Source: Eopsaltria australis (Eukaryota; Chordata; Aves; Passeriformes; Petroicidae). Taken from it: 64,000 nt of DNA. The translations under genes were made by a program, and so were the position numbers. A model generated the notes under the pieces. The model worked only from the letters and a program-made list of their open reading frames with translations. It did no database searches and had not been told where the DNA came from. Shown here in pieces: positions 24,401 to 38,425 of the stretch. Each line of letters begins with the position of its first letter. Within the stretch, counting starts at the first letter, position 1. The stretch is from assembly GCA_034509425.1 (NCBI GenBank), contig JAVTVJ010001154.1:310001-374000 (forward strand), read 5' to 3'.

Positions 24401-27400
24401 TATCAATCATCTAGGATCAAACAAAGAAATGCTTGAGCCTAGACAGTGACACATCAATATTCAAATGAGTAAGTTCTGGAGATTTCTTCCCATTTGAACT
24501 TCAAGCAAAACCAAGAAAGGGATGTGGAAGAAGCAGCAACAACTGCACATTTCAAAGGCATTCAGTAGTGTAGAGGCATGAGGTATTAAACACTTGAATA
24601 CAGTGCAGCAGTGCATCCTCACTGTGTGGAAGTTTGGATTCACAATCCTGATGGGAGTCCTTTTCCCATCCCTCCCTCTCTCTTCCAATTATAGACATTT
24701 CTGCTGATCTCATGAGCATATCTCAAAATGACATCCAAATCAAGTGCATGCATAATGATCTCACACGGTATCAGAGTTGTTCATGAATGAAAATTTCAAC
24801 AAATATTTCTGGTAAATTTCTACAAATGCGAAGCTTTGGGCTGTTTAAAAACAGTACGTTTTGAAATGCTTCCCTCGGAAAATGAGAAAAAGTCTTCCCA
24901 AGAAATGCTGCTGGGTGGTTCAAGTCACAAAATAGCAGGGATGTCTCACCCTCACAGCTGCAGGAGCTTCAGCTGAGGCCATTTCCTTTCAGAAGTTTTC
25001 TGAATCTCAAATGAATTAACAGGAAAGTGGTGCAGGCATTAACCCCCTGGAATTCTGCACTGCTCGGGTGCTTCCAACAAGCCTTCAAAGGCTGCCCTCA
25101 GGAATCTTCTCACAGCAGATGGATTTCACTCAGATGGCCCCATCTGTCATTTCTCACTCGTGTGGCTGCAGCTTGAACCCAAAGAACACCTAGGGCACAC
25201 TTTCATCAAGATGCCTGGCTAAGCAATCCAAGAGATTAAAGAGATAAAGAAGATAATGCTCCAAATCTTACACTGAGCAGAGAGTCTGACCCAAACGAAA
25301 TGAAATTATGCCAGATTCGTTCACGTTAAGAGAGAGGAATGGAATATTGCCCCCTGCTCCCTTTACCCAGTGAGCTGCAGAGGTATTTGGCAGAGGGAAT
25401 TTCCTCCTTCCTGTCATTTCCTATTTTCCAGGGTTTGGCCATCTGTCCACTATTAGGTCCCACTGAATGAGAAACCAGTTTAGAAGCACAGAGTCATCTT
25501 CACAACTGTTCTCTAGCAGGGCAGATAAGGACAGAAGGGGATGATTAAAGCTTCTGCTGGCTAACAATAAAATAAAGCAGGAGGAGGAAAAAAGAGCTGA
25601 TCTGAGTCTTGAGAGACAGAGGATGGTTTCAAACTCCTGCTGCCCATAATTCGCCTGTCTGAGGGAACAGAATCCACCCCACACTTGGCAGCACAGCAGA
25701 TCCATTTTAAATGTAAAGCACCTGGGTCTGTTAAAATGCCCTCATTTCAAGCACACCCAGTCAGATGCAGACGTTCAATTTCCAGTAAAGGTGAATAATG
25801 CAGATGGTGCACACAGCTCCAGAGAACACACCTCCACCTTTTCAGAAAGGGGCACTTGGTGCTCATCTCTCCCACAGGGTTCTCTTCTTTCACAGGCAAT
25901 TCAATGTGCTTGCACCTAGTACAGACTATGTTTTCCTTTTCCTTTATTTTCTTTTTTCTCCTGGGAGTTTTGTCAATATCAGTGCAGACAGTTATCAAAT
26001 GCAGCAGCAGGGGAGGACAACAGAAGTTTTTTGATAAGGCAGTGTCTGTACCAGGACAGTCTCTGGATCACAGTGTATTCTATTGGTGTAATGAAATAAA
26101 GACTAGATTTCATTTGACTAGAACGAAGAGCTGGAGTTTTCAAAAACACCTTAGAAACACGAAATACCAAAACTTGTTAAAAAATAGTGCTTTCCAGAGA
26201 AGTGTAATTAATGTAACAATAAATCTGTGAATTGCCAGACAAACCCTGACCAGTTGCCTGAGCAGCCTTTATGTCATTATTATTTTACGTTACATCTGTT
26301 GTCTGGTAAGTGGCACAGCAATCCTGCAAGCTTTGTAAATGCATCAGCAGTTAGGAAGTCCAGGCCCTCACTTTTGAGGGGAGCTGGCCCTAAAGGTGCT
26401 GTGCTGTCATCCCAGGTGAGGAATGATGCAGGGAACCTGCCCTGTTGGGTACTAAACACAGCAGGGAGCTCTCTCCCCCTGATCAGGGACTGCTGGCACA
26501 CAGCACATCACAATTTACCCTTCCTGGCATGGGTTAACAAATTCCTAACAGCACCCATGTCTCTCAGCCTATGCCAAAGCACCTTTTTTTTCCTCAGAAA
26601 AGAGCCCCACTCAAATTCAAACCACATTTTGACACTGGTCTCTGACACTCTTTTTCCTTGACCCTCTAGACTGGCAGCCTCATCACCCCCTTGGATGTGA
26701 TTCTACACATCAGAAAATGTGTGTTTCTTCATCTCAGAGGGAAGATGCAAATATAAATCCAGCATTTGTACCATGCTGAAACTCCAAGGCCATAATAAAG
26801 TTGCATCCTGAAGAGAACACGATGGAAAGTATGTAAGAACTCTCAGTGGAACAATACCCTCACAAAAAGCAATTCCAAATGCTCTGCATTACTGCAAAGA
26901 ATTGTTACCAGTAATGGCATTTCTGTTGGCATTTCAAAGCTACTTTATATGTAGAGCATTTCATACAGACAGATATTAGACTACAATCAAGCCATTGCCA
27001 GTAACACTTTAGTGTGACAAGATCAATCACAGGAATCCAATAGCTTGGGTAATCATTCTGTTAACTCCCAAGAATTGGCAGAACTCAGTGGCTGTGCTTT
27101 CCCCAACTTTTTATCACTAAGCCACGTGATACAAAGCATCTTGTGATGCAGAGTGAAAATCACTTTTATAAAGATGAGAGAAGAGATGAAAAATAGGCAG
27201 AGCAAGAAATCACACAGGTAAGATCATCAAGAACTGTTGGAACTACAGAAAAGAGCTTGCAAAGCATTTGTCTGCAGTAGGCCTAATCCCAGTTAGCAAG
27301 ATCTTAGTTTATGAACAGTAAATTTCCCTCACACTTAAATAAAATATTTATAGTACTTGATTAAAAATGTAACTCTATCTAATGTCTCTCTACATACACA

Positions 27401-30400
27401 TCTATTACATGTACATCCAAAGAGACTGCTGGGACAGAGACAGCAGATTCACAACACTGAGGTGTTTGAATCACTTCACAGAATGTCCTTCTGGAAGCCT
27501 GAGAGGGAACACCTTGAGTGGTGGGTAATTGCTTGTTCCCTCAATAGTGCTGAATTTAGAAATGACAGTAGGAATAATATTCACCATGAAAATCCCTTTT
27601 CTGTTTAGAGAGCACTGCTCTGCACACTATTCACTAACTACTGCATTAGTGATTCTTCATAGGACAGGGAATTTCAGCAGAAATTTGTTAGAAATGCTAC
27701 AGCATTTATTCACTTCACGGCTATTTTCATGCCCTCCAAGCAGTCAACTCAGTCTGGGGAAAAAAGCTCATACAGGAAGTTACAATAATCACACAAATCC
27801 ATTCACCATCAATTTTGGCAGCATGCTCTCACACCTAGAGGACCTCACAAGAACCCAGTAGGAAAAGACAAATTAACAGCTGAGAAGTCTGGGCCACTAC
27901 CAAAGTCAGTGGGCAGGTTTAAGGTCACCAATTTAATACCAGAGCTAGCACAGGCAGCAAGTACTCAGGTACAACTGTAATTTCCAATAAAGATACACCT
28001 AATTATTTCATTCTCACACTGTTTGTTTCTAAGCATGATTTTTTTCTCTAAGTTAAACTCAACGTAGTTAAAAGGGTATTGTAAAACAACCTAGAAATAA
28101 TGACGTATGTTTCTCAGAATCAGCTGCACAAGAATTTCATCATCACATATGAAAACTACTTGACCGTAATTTTGTGACTAAAAAAAGTAAAATTTCCTCA
28201 AAAATGCTATTAATGGTAACCCAAAACATCATTTTAACAGACAACAGAATCTCAGTGTCTCACACAGGTGCAATAAAGGGTTGCCCAGTAATCAGGGCAC
28301 TGTTGAACCAGATACAGGAAAGATGATAAAAACTAAATTCTACCTGACAGTCCTGCCATTGCCAACTGAAAAAGCCATTTTTGCACAGAATCACAGCACT
28401 GATAACAAGGCCAGGCCTTTTAACCTTCCTATTATATTAAAAAAATTAAGCAAACTTTACTGTGCTATTTTAAGCCTGGAGAAGATGTCACAAGTGTACC
28501 CATTAAAGGTCAACACTGTTCACTAGAGATTGAGGAGCCATGTGAATTAGGGGTGGACTCTGGTGACACAAATCAGCTCTGGTTTGAGAGGGGGTATCAG
28601 GGCTGTGCTGGGGGTGAATTTAGGGCTCCCTGGCCTCGTGTCCGAGGTGACCCTGGGACACAAAGAGGCCTGGGAGAGCAGCAGCTCAGCACAGCAGGCT
28701 TGGGGGGGGACAGCTGCTCCAGAGACCCTGTGGCCAGCCTTAGCTGCAATTCCCTTTTCTCACTTTGCAAGGTCTTTGGAATTTTCTGTTCTCACTCTGC
28801 ACAGCCTTTGGAGCCCACAGAGGAGCCCCAGTTAAGCCCAGGCCTGGTGTGTGCACACTGGACACGGGTGCAGAATCCATCACCCAGGGCTGGCTGGACA
28901 CAGTGATATATTGCTATTTCCTTTATCACACCCTGAAACCCACCATTGCAGTCCCTCGTGTAAATGGATTTTGGTCCCCATTTATCAAACAGCAGCAATG
29001 TCCTGCTCTGCTGAGCTGAGCTGCCTGATGTGCAGTGGGATCAGCCTTCCCCAGCAGCCTGAGCAGCCAAGTGAGCACTCTCCAGAAGAGCTGATCAGAG
29101 AGGATAAAGGGGTTACCTCTGACGTTATCAAGATGAGACTTTCAGATACAGGAAATATAATGTTACTTATACTGTTTTCCTCCTTTTAAGGACAAGATCT
29201 AGAACAAAAGAGATTAATTGGAATGAAATTACAGAATGATGATTAACAGAAAGTTTATCCCATTTTAAAGCAGATGTAATTTCAAAGATTTCAGGATACA
29301 GGTCTAAGTCTTAAATCAGTTTTTCTGTGTAAATAAAAGTAATGCTGTGATTTCAATAGCCAATGCAGAATATACTAAAATAATTTTCATTAGCACAATA
29401 CTAAGCTGCTATCAATACATTTTTTCAGTAAACATCTCTTTCATGTTCAGCCTTTCCATCATAGAGGCACTGAGATAATTTTCTTCAATAAAACAGTTTA
29501 ATTTAAAGGATTTTATCCACATTTCACAGTCTGCTCATGACCTACTTCTTTGTATTTGAACTAAAACTAATCATATTTCCCATGCATTTTACAGAATAAT
29601 AAGATCAGGAACTGAATATTGGGGAGAATGGAAAAGTACCACAAAAGATGCTTTCCACACCGCTTCAAACAACCTTGAAAGCTCCATCTCCAAGCCTGAA
29701 ACACTAAGTTTCTGCCCTGGAGGCATTGACAGCTTGAGTTTTGCAAATGTGCATCGGTTAATTAACACAGAACCTGGCCTAAGCAAAGCCCAGCAGCCAC
29801 AGGAGAGTGGGAAAGGCTTTGCAAACATCAGCACTGCAATGACCACAAGGGCAGCAAAGCCCTGGCAGCCTCGGGCACCCTGCTCCTCTCCCAGCAGCTC
29901 TGCTCCCTCTCCTGGCTCTCCATCCCTGCTCCCAGCAGTGCCCAGCACCAGCATCCCCAGGGAGATGCAGCACAAACATGGCTCATGACCACTCTGGGAA
30001 GTCTCAGCAGGCAATCAGCACTCCTGATCAAACTGAAAGGGCTAAAACAAAAGAGCTGCAGATTTTGATATTCTTCCAGTTTCCAAAGGGAAATTTAATG
30101 GGGTTGCAGTCTGTTAAACAAATGGACAATTTGAGGTGAAAATCTTGCAAGGTATCAAACAGCATTTTTCAGTAGAGTATGCTATAACAGCTGTTCTGCT
30201 GTTAAAAATGTAAGTCAAAAAATTACATAAGCTTGCTAGAAAAAGAAGAAAATATGAGAAATGTAGTTTACAAGCCAGGTTTTTTTTCCAAAAGTAATTC
30301 CAGTGAGCAAGTGCAACGAGCACCTTGGTTTCAGCAGTATCACTACACAGCACAGGGGTATAAATGCCACCCTCAAAATTCTCTGGTATCTCCTTGTTAC

Positions 30401-30536
30401 CTCATAAGTAAGAACTGGGGTTTTGCAAGCATATCTTTGTTTCTTGGAAGTAGACACAACAGCAGCCTTGACATTTCAGACACAGCCTCTGTCAAGCTGA
30501 TCAGTTTGTCCTTTGCCAGTCAGTTCTGGTTCTCAC

Positions 30537-30660
30537 CACTGATCTCAAAGGCTGATGATTTGTACTGCTGACCCCCTACTGAAAGAAAGGCTCCCCAAAC
30601 TTCACACCTCTCATTATCTTCAGAAAGAACTATCAGACATTTAATCAGCATTGCTACATC
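30537..30660 (-). other. Candidate 124-nt internal exon, unidentified gene
   Basis: On the minus strand a good acceptor (TTTTGGGCTGCAG followed by G) opens a frame of 41 codons plus one base that ends at a usable donor (CAGTG/GTGAGA). Only one frame is open. It includes DVAMLIKCLIVLSEDN and, further on, VWGAFLSVGGQQYKSS. A phase-compatible short open segment lies upstream on the same strand (about 32524-32471, donor ACAG/GTAGAG). I recognise no family. The support is splice-site quality and an open frame only. Confidence 0.25.
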
Positions 30661-31920
30661 CTGCAGCCCAAAATGCAGGGATGCTGGGTTAGAACTTTCT
30701 GCTGCTGCCAAGTCAGACTGCTGGCCTTTCTGAGCAGTGGCACAAAGTGCTGTGCACTGCCACTATGGGCTGAATGATTTATTCAAACCTCAGGCCCTCT
30801 TTCTCTGCCCTCTATCAAGGCACAACAGAATCCATACTGGATTGCAAATCATAATGACCTATGACCAAAACCCAAGGGCAAACCTGCCACTTTTATAGAT
30901 ACATAAATGATTAATAACTGGGAAAGGAAAGAATTGCATGTATTATTTGCTGTATTAAACCATCTTTCTAAAGTGTGTTGTATTTCAGCTTGCAACAAGT
31001 GAAATCACAGAGGAATACAAAAATCTGAGCCTGCTATTTCTGCAAATGCAACAGAGAATGAGAGCCTGTGGAGCAGCAGACTCCACACCACCACTCCCAT
31101 ATTCAGTGTGCTCCCATTTTCACTGTGCCAAAAGAGCAAACCCTTCATACTCCTTCAAGCCTTCTCCAAAGAAAAAATTTGACAGCAGAAATAAATACTG
31201 GTCCAAGAAGAAATTAAGTATTTAATGAAGTAAAACAAGGATTGTCTAAAAAGGGATAAGTCACCTTTTGGCAATACAAAAAAAATGTAATCCTCTCCAA
31301 CCCTATGCCAGTTTTACCAGTATATGAGCCTGAATTTGTTGGGAAAAGCCTCTCAATGTGCTCTGTGTGAGGCACAAGGAGCAGCAGTGGCCACTGCAGA
31401 GCTGCACAGGTGAGCCAACTGCACCTCTGGAAGAACTCACACTGAGAGTGAGTGAGTGCTCACCATCTCTCTGCACATCATTTCTCAGCAGATTGCACTC
31501 CACCCGTATAAAACACCATATTCAAATAATTTTTAACATTTCATCGTGTTCACAATTATCTGTGAATTATCTACTGTTTGCTACATTTAATCCATGCAGA
31601 AAGTTCAAAGATAACAACACAGAACTACATTAGCAGGTTTTTATCCCGTGGTGTGCTACGAGGATGCCAACAAAGCCCAACTAAAAGCTTTCAGTAGAAA
31701 GCTTGAGCTTTTGATCCAAACTGGCAAGTCAAACGTTTAAAACCACACAGCTTCCCTGAAAACATCGCAGGTACAACAGGAAGAGCTTTCATTTTTAATC
31801 AGTTCTGCCTGGATGAAAACTTGCAGCAGTCTTCACCAGCACTGGAGAGGTAACACAGCCCTGGCTGAGCTCCCTCATTACAGACTGCTCCAAAGGCAGC
31901 ACAGCTTCCTCCTGAGCAGA

Positions 31921-32310
31921 GTGCAGGGATCACATCCCACTGCTCAGGAATGGGAGTGCAGGGATCACATCCCACTGCTCAGGGATGGGAGAGTGCAGGG
32001 ATCACATCCCACTGCTCAGGGGTGGGAGAGTGCAGGGATCACATCCCACTGCTCAGGGGTGGGAGAGTGCAGGGATCACATCCCACTGCTCAGGGATGGG
32101 AGAGTGCAGGGATCACATCCCACTGCTCAGGGATGGGAGAGTGCAGGGATCACATCCCACTGCTCAGGGGTGGGAGAGTGCAGGGATCACATCCCACTGC
32201 TCAGGGATGGGAGAGCAGGGATCACATCCCACTGCTCAGGGGTGGGAGAGCAGGGATCACATCCCACTGCTCAGGGGTGGGAGTGCAGGGATCACATCCC
32301 ACTGCTCACA
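31921..32310. repeat. Minisatellite, 35-37 bp unit, 11 copies
   Basis: Copies of GTGCAGGGATCACATCCCAC start at 31921, 31956, 31993, 32030, 32067, 32104 and onward. Period changes come from presence or absence of a GAGA/GT dinucleotide before GCAGGG. Copies differ mainly at one position (GGGATGG or GGGGTGG). Three plus-strand frames stay open across the array, giving an artefactual 236-residue ORF. Confidence 0.95.
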
Positions 32311-33929
32311 GGCAGGGACGGGGGAGCAGCAGTCACATGGAACACGAGATCCATCAGCTGTTCCTCCACTGATCAGTGCAGGAACAACAAATTAATCAAA
32401 ATACCAGCAACAAGGCAGAACACCAGCAGGGCTCCAGATGATAACTCTGGAAAAATTCCAGAATGCTCTACCTGTGTACAGGGTGGCTCTGCAATCTCGT
32501 ACTCAGAGAAGATGGGTGTATAACTCTATGCCAAAATAGGGTAAAACCCCAAGTATTTCAGGGAAAATTCTTCTTTCCCCAGAAAATGGAAGGATACACA
32601 CACAGAGCAGTGGATTTGTACTTGCCTGTCCTCTTCTTTCTTCAGCACTATCCCCAGTCATTCCACTCTGGGGTGAAAGAGATCAGTTTGATCATTCTGT
32701 GTGCCCTGACCAATGAAGCACCAAGACATAAAGGCTGTCACACACCTTTGTTTTCTAAAAGAGCATCATCACCTCTCCATAATTAATTAACCTCATCCCC
32801 AACCGTAATCCCAAACCAGCAAATGAAGCTAAGAAATACAGAAAAACTTGAGTCATGTGGCCCAGGAAGAAACAGGCAAATGGAATTCACTAACAACCTA
32901 TTCTCCACCACCTCTCACTGTTTAGGGCACAGCTGAAGGGAAGATGACAGGGAGGGAAAGCAAGGGGGAAATCCCTACCCAGCCATGTGACACCAGGCAG
33001 GTGGGATGTATCCCACCCTGTTAAAGGAAGGATGCTGGCCTTCGCATGCCCTGCAGACATCCAGGGGAAAGCAGCCACTGTCAGATTCTGCCTGGCAATG
33101 GCAATCCCCTCAGAAACACTCTGCAGAACTGTTACTGCTCCTCCAGCACTTGGCACGAGTTTCCTCCTGAGCAGCAGCTCCACCTGAAGCTGCATCTGCT
33201 CTGAGCAAGTCCTTGCTCAAAAGCCACTTTCTGCTCCTCAAGCGTTTTGTTTTAGTTAATTCTACCTGGTGCAGAGGGACCACTCTCACCTCCTGCAGCC
33301 CTGGCTTCCCCAGGCAGTGATAATCCACCAGAAGGAGATGGTTTGGGTTTCAAAGCACTCAAGTCTCAAAGCACTGGGCTTAATCTCCCAAATTCAGTCC
33401 CAGATGGAATAAAACCAAGCTGAGCTGAACTGGGAAGTTAAACTGCAAATACATTCATTCCCCGGCCCCCAAGGAGTTTTAGTCCCCTGCTCTGCTGGGG
33501 AGCAGGTCACAGTTAAGTCCTATTATCTTGGAATTGCCTGGGTTTTATTTCAGACACTAAAATTTATAGGTCTACAATGTATGTTCAGAGTTTAATGTTT
33601 ACTTAAAGTACACAAATGTTAGTTCTTCAAAGTCTCAGTTATTCAAGTTTCTTCTCCCATTCTCTTTTTGTGTTTCTAACTCCCAAGGAGTCCAAATATA
33701 CATTTCTGAATCTCTAACCCTTTAGAATTCAAACCATGCAGAGTGTGCCAGTCACAAAATTAGTCTGTGATTTGCAAAGGAGGCTCAGCTCAAAAATAGA
33801 AAAAAAGAGCAGCATGTGCAATGATTACTCCATTTAAAGAGGAGGTGGGCAGAAATGAAAGTTACCACAAGATCAGAGAACCTTTTATATTGATTAGAGT
33901 TGAAAAGGATAACAAGAATAAAGAAGCCT

Positions 33930-34010
33930 GTGAAGAGTTATTAGTACAGGGTAATCAGCACTAATGAGTTATCGTTAGCAAATGCATTTTAATGTCGTGA
34001 GGGATCTCAG
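33930..34010. other. Candidate conserved noncoding block
   Basis: Non-repetitive AT-rich sequence with CACTAATGAGTTATCG and GCAAATGCATTTTAATG (octamer-like and homeodomain-like cores) and two retained CpGs in a CpG-poor region. Called on texture only. Confidence 0.2.
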
Positions 34011-35340
34011 GCAGTAACTCTGAGTACAGAAGGAAGGAGATTTATGGAATGAGGGGATCCACAGGGATGGGGATTTACTCACCTCAGCACTGGATTCCTC
34101 TCTATGGAACAACTGGGTCATTTCCATCTCTTTTTTTATGTTTAATCCTACATTTCTTAAATTGTTCTAGGACACTACTCTCACACAAGCACAGTAAACA
34201 GAAGCACGCGCCCGTCCAGGTTCCATCAATAATTAGCTTTTACTTTTCATTATGATTTCAGCACACCAAGCAATTGCTGCTAACTTAGTGCAAAGCAGAT
34301 CAATGTTGCCTTAAGGTACAAATAACTGATCAGTTCCAAAATCTGCACTGAGCTGCAGTGCAAGGCAAGCAGCTTTTATGCAGTGTCCTTTGGATTGTGG
34401 GATGCCCTGGGAGGCTTGGAAATCAAAACACACTTGGGTTAATTAAACCCAAAGTCAAATTAATAGTGTTGCTAGTTTGTTTTATAACTAGGTATTACAT
34501 CAAATTTCCTAATATCAGCAAATTGGGTGTCTAAATTTGAGCTGCAAAATTAGTTCTAAACTTCAGCTAATTTAATAAGGGTCATGGAGAGGTTAATATC
34601 TATTTAAAAGAAGAAGAAAGTAATAGTGGGTGCTGCACTTTCTCCTGAACCTCCTGCACTATGTCTGAGGCTCCTCAGCTTCCTTAGCATATTACTCTTT
34701 TTCATTCCTTTGTGGTGAGAATTGCAAATAATTAACAGGAAAAAACAATTCACAGAAAACAGAGCAGAGGTAAAATGTTTTGTCGCCAGTATTCTTGCAA
34801 TAATTACAAGTAGGAGGAAAGGAGTGAGTGCACTGAAAAGGAAAATAAAATGTAATTAGTGGCTTATTTCCCTTCCCAGGAATGCTCCAGAGCCTGGTGC
34901 ATTTATTTCTTATTGTGACAATCAGAAGCTGCAACACAACTGAAGGAATGCAAAGCTCTGAAGTGCTCTGGCTGCTGTGGGCATGGTGCCAGCTCGGTGC
35001 ACAAAGTGCTGCATTTACCAGACAACCAATGGCCCTCAGAATCTGGGGGAAGGATCCCTCCCTGAATAGATTTCACTTAATTCAGGGACCCATCACGTTC
35101 CACAGCCAGGGCAGATCTCAGGACTGCTCTGGGTGTGCCCCAATTCACAGCAGTCTTGACAGACTGGGAGCTGTGGAGCTCCCTGGAGGGATCTGGTGCC
35201 ATTCTGAAAGCTTGCTCTGAGCAGGATTTGCAGAGCACATTCCATGCTTCCCCCTACATCACTGACACTGGTCACCTCCAGCCAGAATCTCTGCAATTAC
35301 ACACATTTGACTAAAACAAGCCTCTATTTTTCTGAGACCT

Positions 35341-35385
35341 CTGAATAGAAGGGACCTTAAAAAATACTGGGCATCCAAATTACAG
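35341..35385 (+). mobile_element. Possible CR1 LINE 3' fragment
   Basis: GAAGGGACCTTAAA followed by an ATAC/CATCCA-like stretch resembles a motif found near the 3' end of avian CR1 elements, but the match is only ~14 bases plus weak flanks. No octamer tail is visible. It could be chance. Confidence 0.2.
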
Positions 35386-36012
35386 GCTCAGGGAAAGAAA
35401 AGCATGGTGGCCTCTGCTGCTTTTTTTTCTGAGGCTGGGTTTCTTAGCACTGATGAAGGGCACTTAGCCCAGGTACCCACAGGAAGATAACAGCAGTACA
35501 TTTCTCTCAGAAAGGATGTCCTTTAGTGACCTGCGCTGGACAGAGCTTCAGATCTTTAACTTAAAACCTTTAGTTATAAAAATACTGGTCTTTCAAAGTC
35601 TAAAACCATGACAATTCATTCCATTTGTCCTAAGGAAATGCTCACGACACACTGAAAACTCACAGTACAGAACAGCCCTCTGGCTGCACGGCCCAGAGCA
35701 TGGGAGGTCACAGGATTTGTGCTTTCAGGGGGTGCTGAGGACACTCTCACTTCCTCCAGCACCAAGGGCTGCCCTGCAAGGAGGGCCAGGCTCTCCTGCA
35801 TCCTGCTTTGGAGTGATGCTGCCCTGAGCTCCAGAGAGATTTGGTCACTCATCCCTCCTCCAGCCTGGGATGTTTGTGGCTGAAGGATTTCTACCCTCAC
35901 ATCCATCTCAACCACCTTCCTTTCTTCCTGCTTCCATGGTTAGGTTATAGCTTGCTGTCTCTTTAATTTTGGTTTGGGTCTGGCTTTTATAAAAACTCCC
36001 TCCTTCCAATTC

Positions 36013-36122
36013 TAAAAAAGAAAAACAAAACAAAACAAAATAAAACAACAACAACAACAAAAACCAACAAACCCAAAAAAACCCCAACCTCCATAAACCC
36101 AACAACAAAACAAAGCCCCCTA
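36013..36122. repeat. A/C-rich low-complexity tract, ~110 bp
   Basis: Successive AAAAC, CAA and AACCC units with almost no G or T on the plus strand. The minus-strand reading gives an aromatic- and leucine-rich pseudo-protein. Confidence 0.9.
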
Positions 36123-38425
36123 ACACCCTCACCTGCCAACTCTTATGTCTATATTGTCCCTCACATCCCAAGGGTGATGTCTTCGTTTTCAGCTGCTATT
36201 CCTCTTCTCATACTCTTTACAGAAGGAGGTATTTTGTCATCATTCAGCAGAATTAAACTTCCCTAAATTCACAGTCCACAGCAGAAATGTCATATGAACA
36301 TTCTGCCAATTTTTTTTCAATTTGCAGTTCACCATTCCCAAACTCATACTGAAGCCCTCATTCAATTAAAGCCTCTTCACTGACTTCAATTAGACCAGTA
36401 CTGATCCTGTTTCTTCCCACACAATTCCACCACAATCTGCTTACTTCACGCTGCAGCCATCATACTTCTCCCTTAAATCCTTAATCCCACAGAAAACTTT
36501 AAATATTTATATCATGCAGACTGAGCAGTTATCCCAGTGCTGGAAAAGGAATGGAAGAAAAGCCCAGTAGTGCCTGTTCTGCTGAGCAGATGTGGAAAAG
36601 CTCAGTGCCTCTTTGTCACCTGGAGGTGTTCAGAGACTCAGATGAGCCAGTTTGGTCCCGCAGTGCCTTTGCCCCTGTTCCCATCCTGTCCAGATGACAT
36701 CCCACATCAGTGTCCAGCTACACCTCCGAACATCAACCCTCCCTAACAAAGGGTCCTTTCTTACAGCACATTTCCCAGTTTCCCTTTGAATGTTTCAGGT
36801 GGAAACTCTTCCCCTGAGAAACTCCTCAGAGCACTAAAAACATCTATTTATAACTTTTTTTTCCCTTGGTGTTTGTATTAATGATACCCCTTTACTGCCC
36901 TCCTCACTGCTAAACATGAAACAAAAACTGAGTTCTTTATCTGTGCTTTCATAGAAATAATACATTGACAATTAGATTAATGATATTATACATGTTCTGC
37001 CTTTCATAGCTCCTTTTCCTCTAGTCCTCAAAATTTATGCCTTCCTTTATTCCATTCTCTGTCATGTTTCACTGATTTTTGCTGTAGATCTGGAATTGAA
37101 TGTAGCACTCCCTGTGTGGAATCAGAACTGTCCATAATCTCATCCATAAACGAAACTCTCAGTGTGTGGCACCTGCTGGTTTCCTGCATGTTTCTGTTAG
37201 AAATCCCCCCCTTTCCCTTTCTTGTGTTCCACCTGGTCACACAAGCATTCCTTCAGTCCTTGTTCTTACCCAACACTCAGCTTTCCCCCCCAGATTTCCC
37301 ATCATCTGTTTGGGCAAGGAATTTTGATCTGTACTCCTGTAACAGATCCAGCTTCTGGTTTACATTCACTGAAAGATTTGTACTGTGAACACACATTCCT
37401 TCTTCCTGATGCATAATAAAGTTATGGAGTGAGAAATCACCTCATTCAGCACCTCACATCCATGAAACCCCACCAAGCCACCTCAGTGTCTGTGAGCTGT
37501 CTGTGAGTGCTGCTTTTCCAGAACTGAAGCTGCCAAGTGTTGGATGAGAGTGAGAGCACAGCCACAGCACAAAGACTGGTTTTGAGACCAGGAGTAGAGA
37601 ATCAGAGGCAAATACTGTCAGGTTCACCAAAAAAGCAGAGATTTTCCATGCATTCCCAAATGTGGGAAAGAACAATGCAGTAGAAAAGTGGGTAACATTT
37701 TTTCAGTTACTTTTACTTATGCTGCAGCAATAAACGTTTTCCTGCTCTTTAATCCTGTGAACAAAGAAGGTTTTAAGCGGACTTTATGGCTTTAAATTGC
37801 TACTCCTTCTTTGCTGGATGTACTCTACATGTTTGCAGGCTGCTGGAAAACCAGAACTAGAGAGGAGCTGTTTCTAACACAGAAGCCTCACCCTCAGTGA
37901 TTGCAGCAGTTAGAGCATTGCTAACCAAGTGTCACTCTGGAACGAGTGAGTGATCCCAGTGCAAGCTGTGGGGTGCAGTGACCTGTCCCATCCCCTGGCA
38001 CTGGGAGGAGCCAGGCTGTGATGGGTGGGCTCCTCTGATGGATTGTTCCTGCTGAGGTCACACAAATCACATCCCCAGAGCAGGCAGTGCTGCCTGGCTG
38101 CTCCCACAGCTCCCTGGAGGTGCCAGCACTGGGTGAGAGCAAGGCACTCCCAGGAGACACCCCAAAATCCCCAGCCTCAGTGCCTGGGCTGGAACTTGCT
38201 GCTGTGATCACCACCAGTGCTCATTAAGGCAGGGAGCAGATATAAATTAAACCTGATTTACTATTAATTAACAAAAACATGGCACCAAACAGCCCTCAGC
38301 AGCCCTGCAAAAGCATCTACAGGCAAATGAAGCTGGCTGAAGGCACGGGGCACATTAAATCCCTCAGGAGTCCAGGGAGCAACTGTGGGGCCAAGCCACA
38401 GTGACACAGAGAGGTGAAGCTGGGG

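Larger units (their letters stand above)
17937..31920. other. Fourteen kilobases of mostly unique, intron-like sequence
   Basis: No complete gene or clear transposon seen. It holds a 15-base poly-A (21481-21495), a CA/TA stretch near 24285-24297, and two low-confidence minus-strand candidate exons (18017-18150 and 30537-30660). Frames up to 144 residues on both strands lack recognisable domains. Confidence 0.5.
32311..38425. other. Unique sequence with an A/C tract, no gene seen
   Basis: Holds the A/C tract at 36013-36122, a possible CR1 trace at 35341-35385, and a conserved-looking block near 33930-34010. A minus-strand open segment at about 34168-34085 ends at an ideal GAG/GTGAGT donor (34081 region) but its acceptor is weak. 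No recognisable gene. Confidence 0.5.

Noticed and set aside
28381..28405. CACAGAATCACAG, reminiscent of a CR1 3' octamer tail
   Set aside because: Only about one and a half octamer units and no CR1 body on either side.
31813..32523. Plus frame of 236 residues and two shorter overlapping frames
   Set aside because: Three frames of the same strand are open across one tandem array, so none is credible as a gene.
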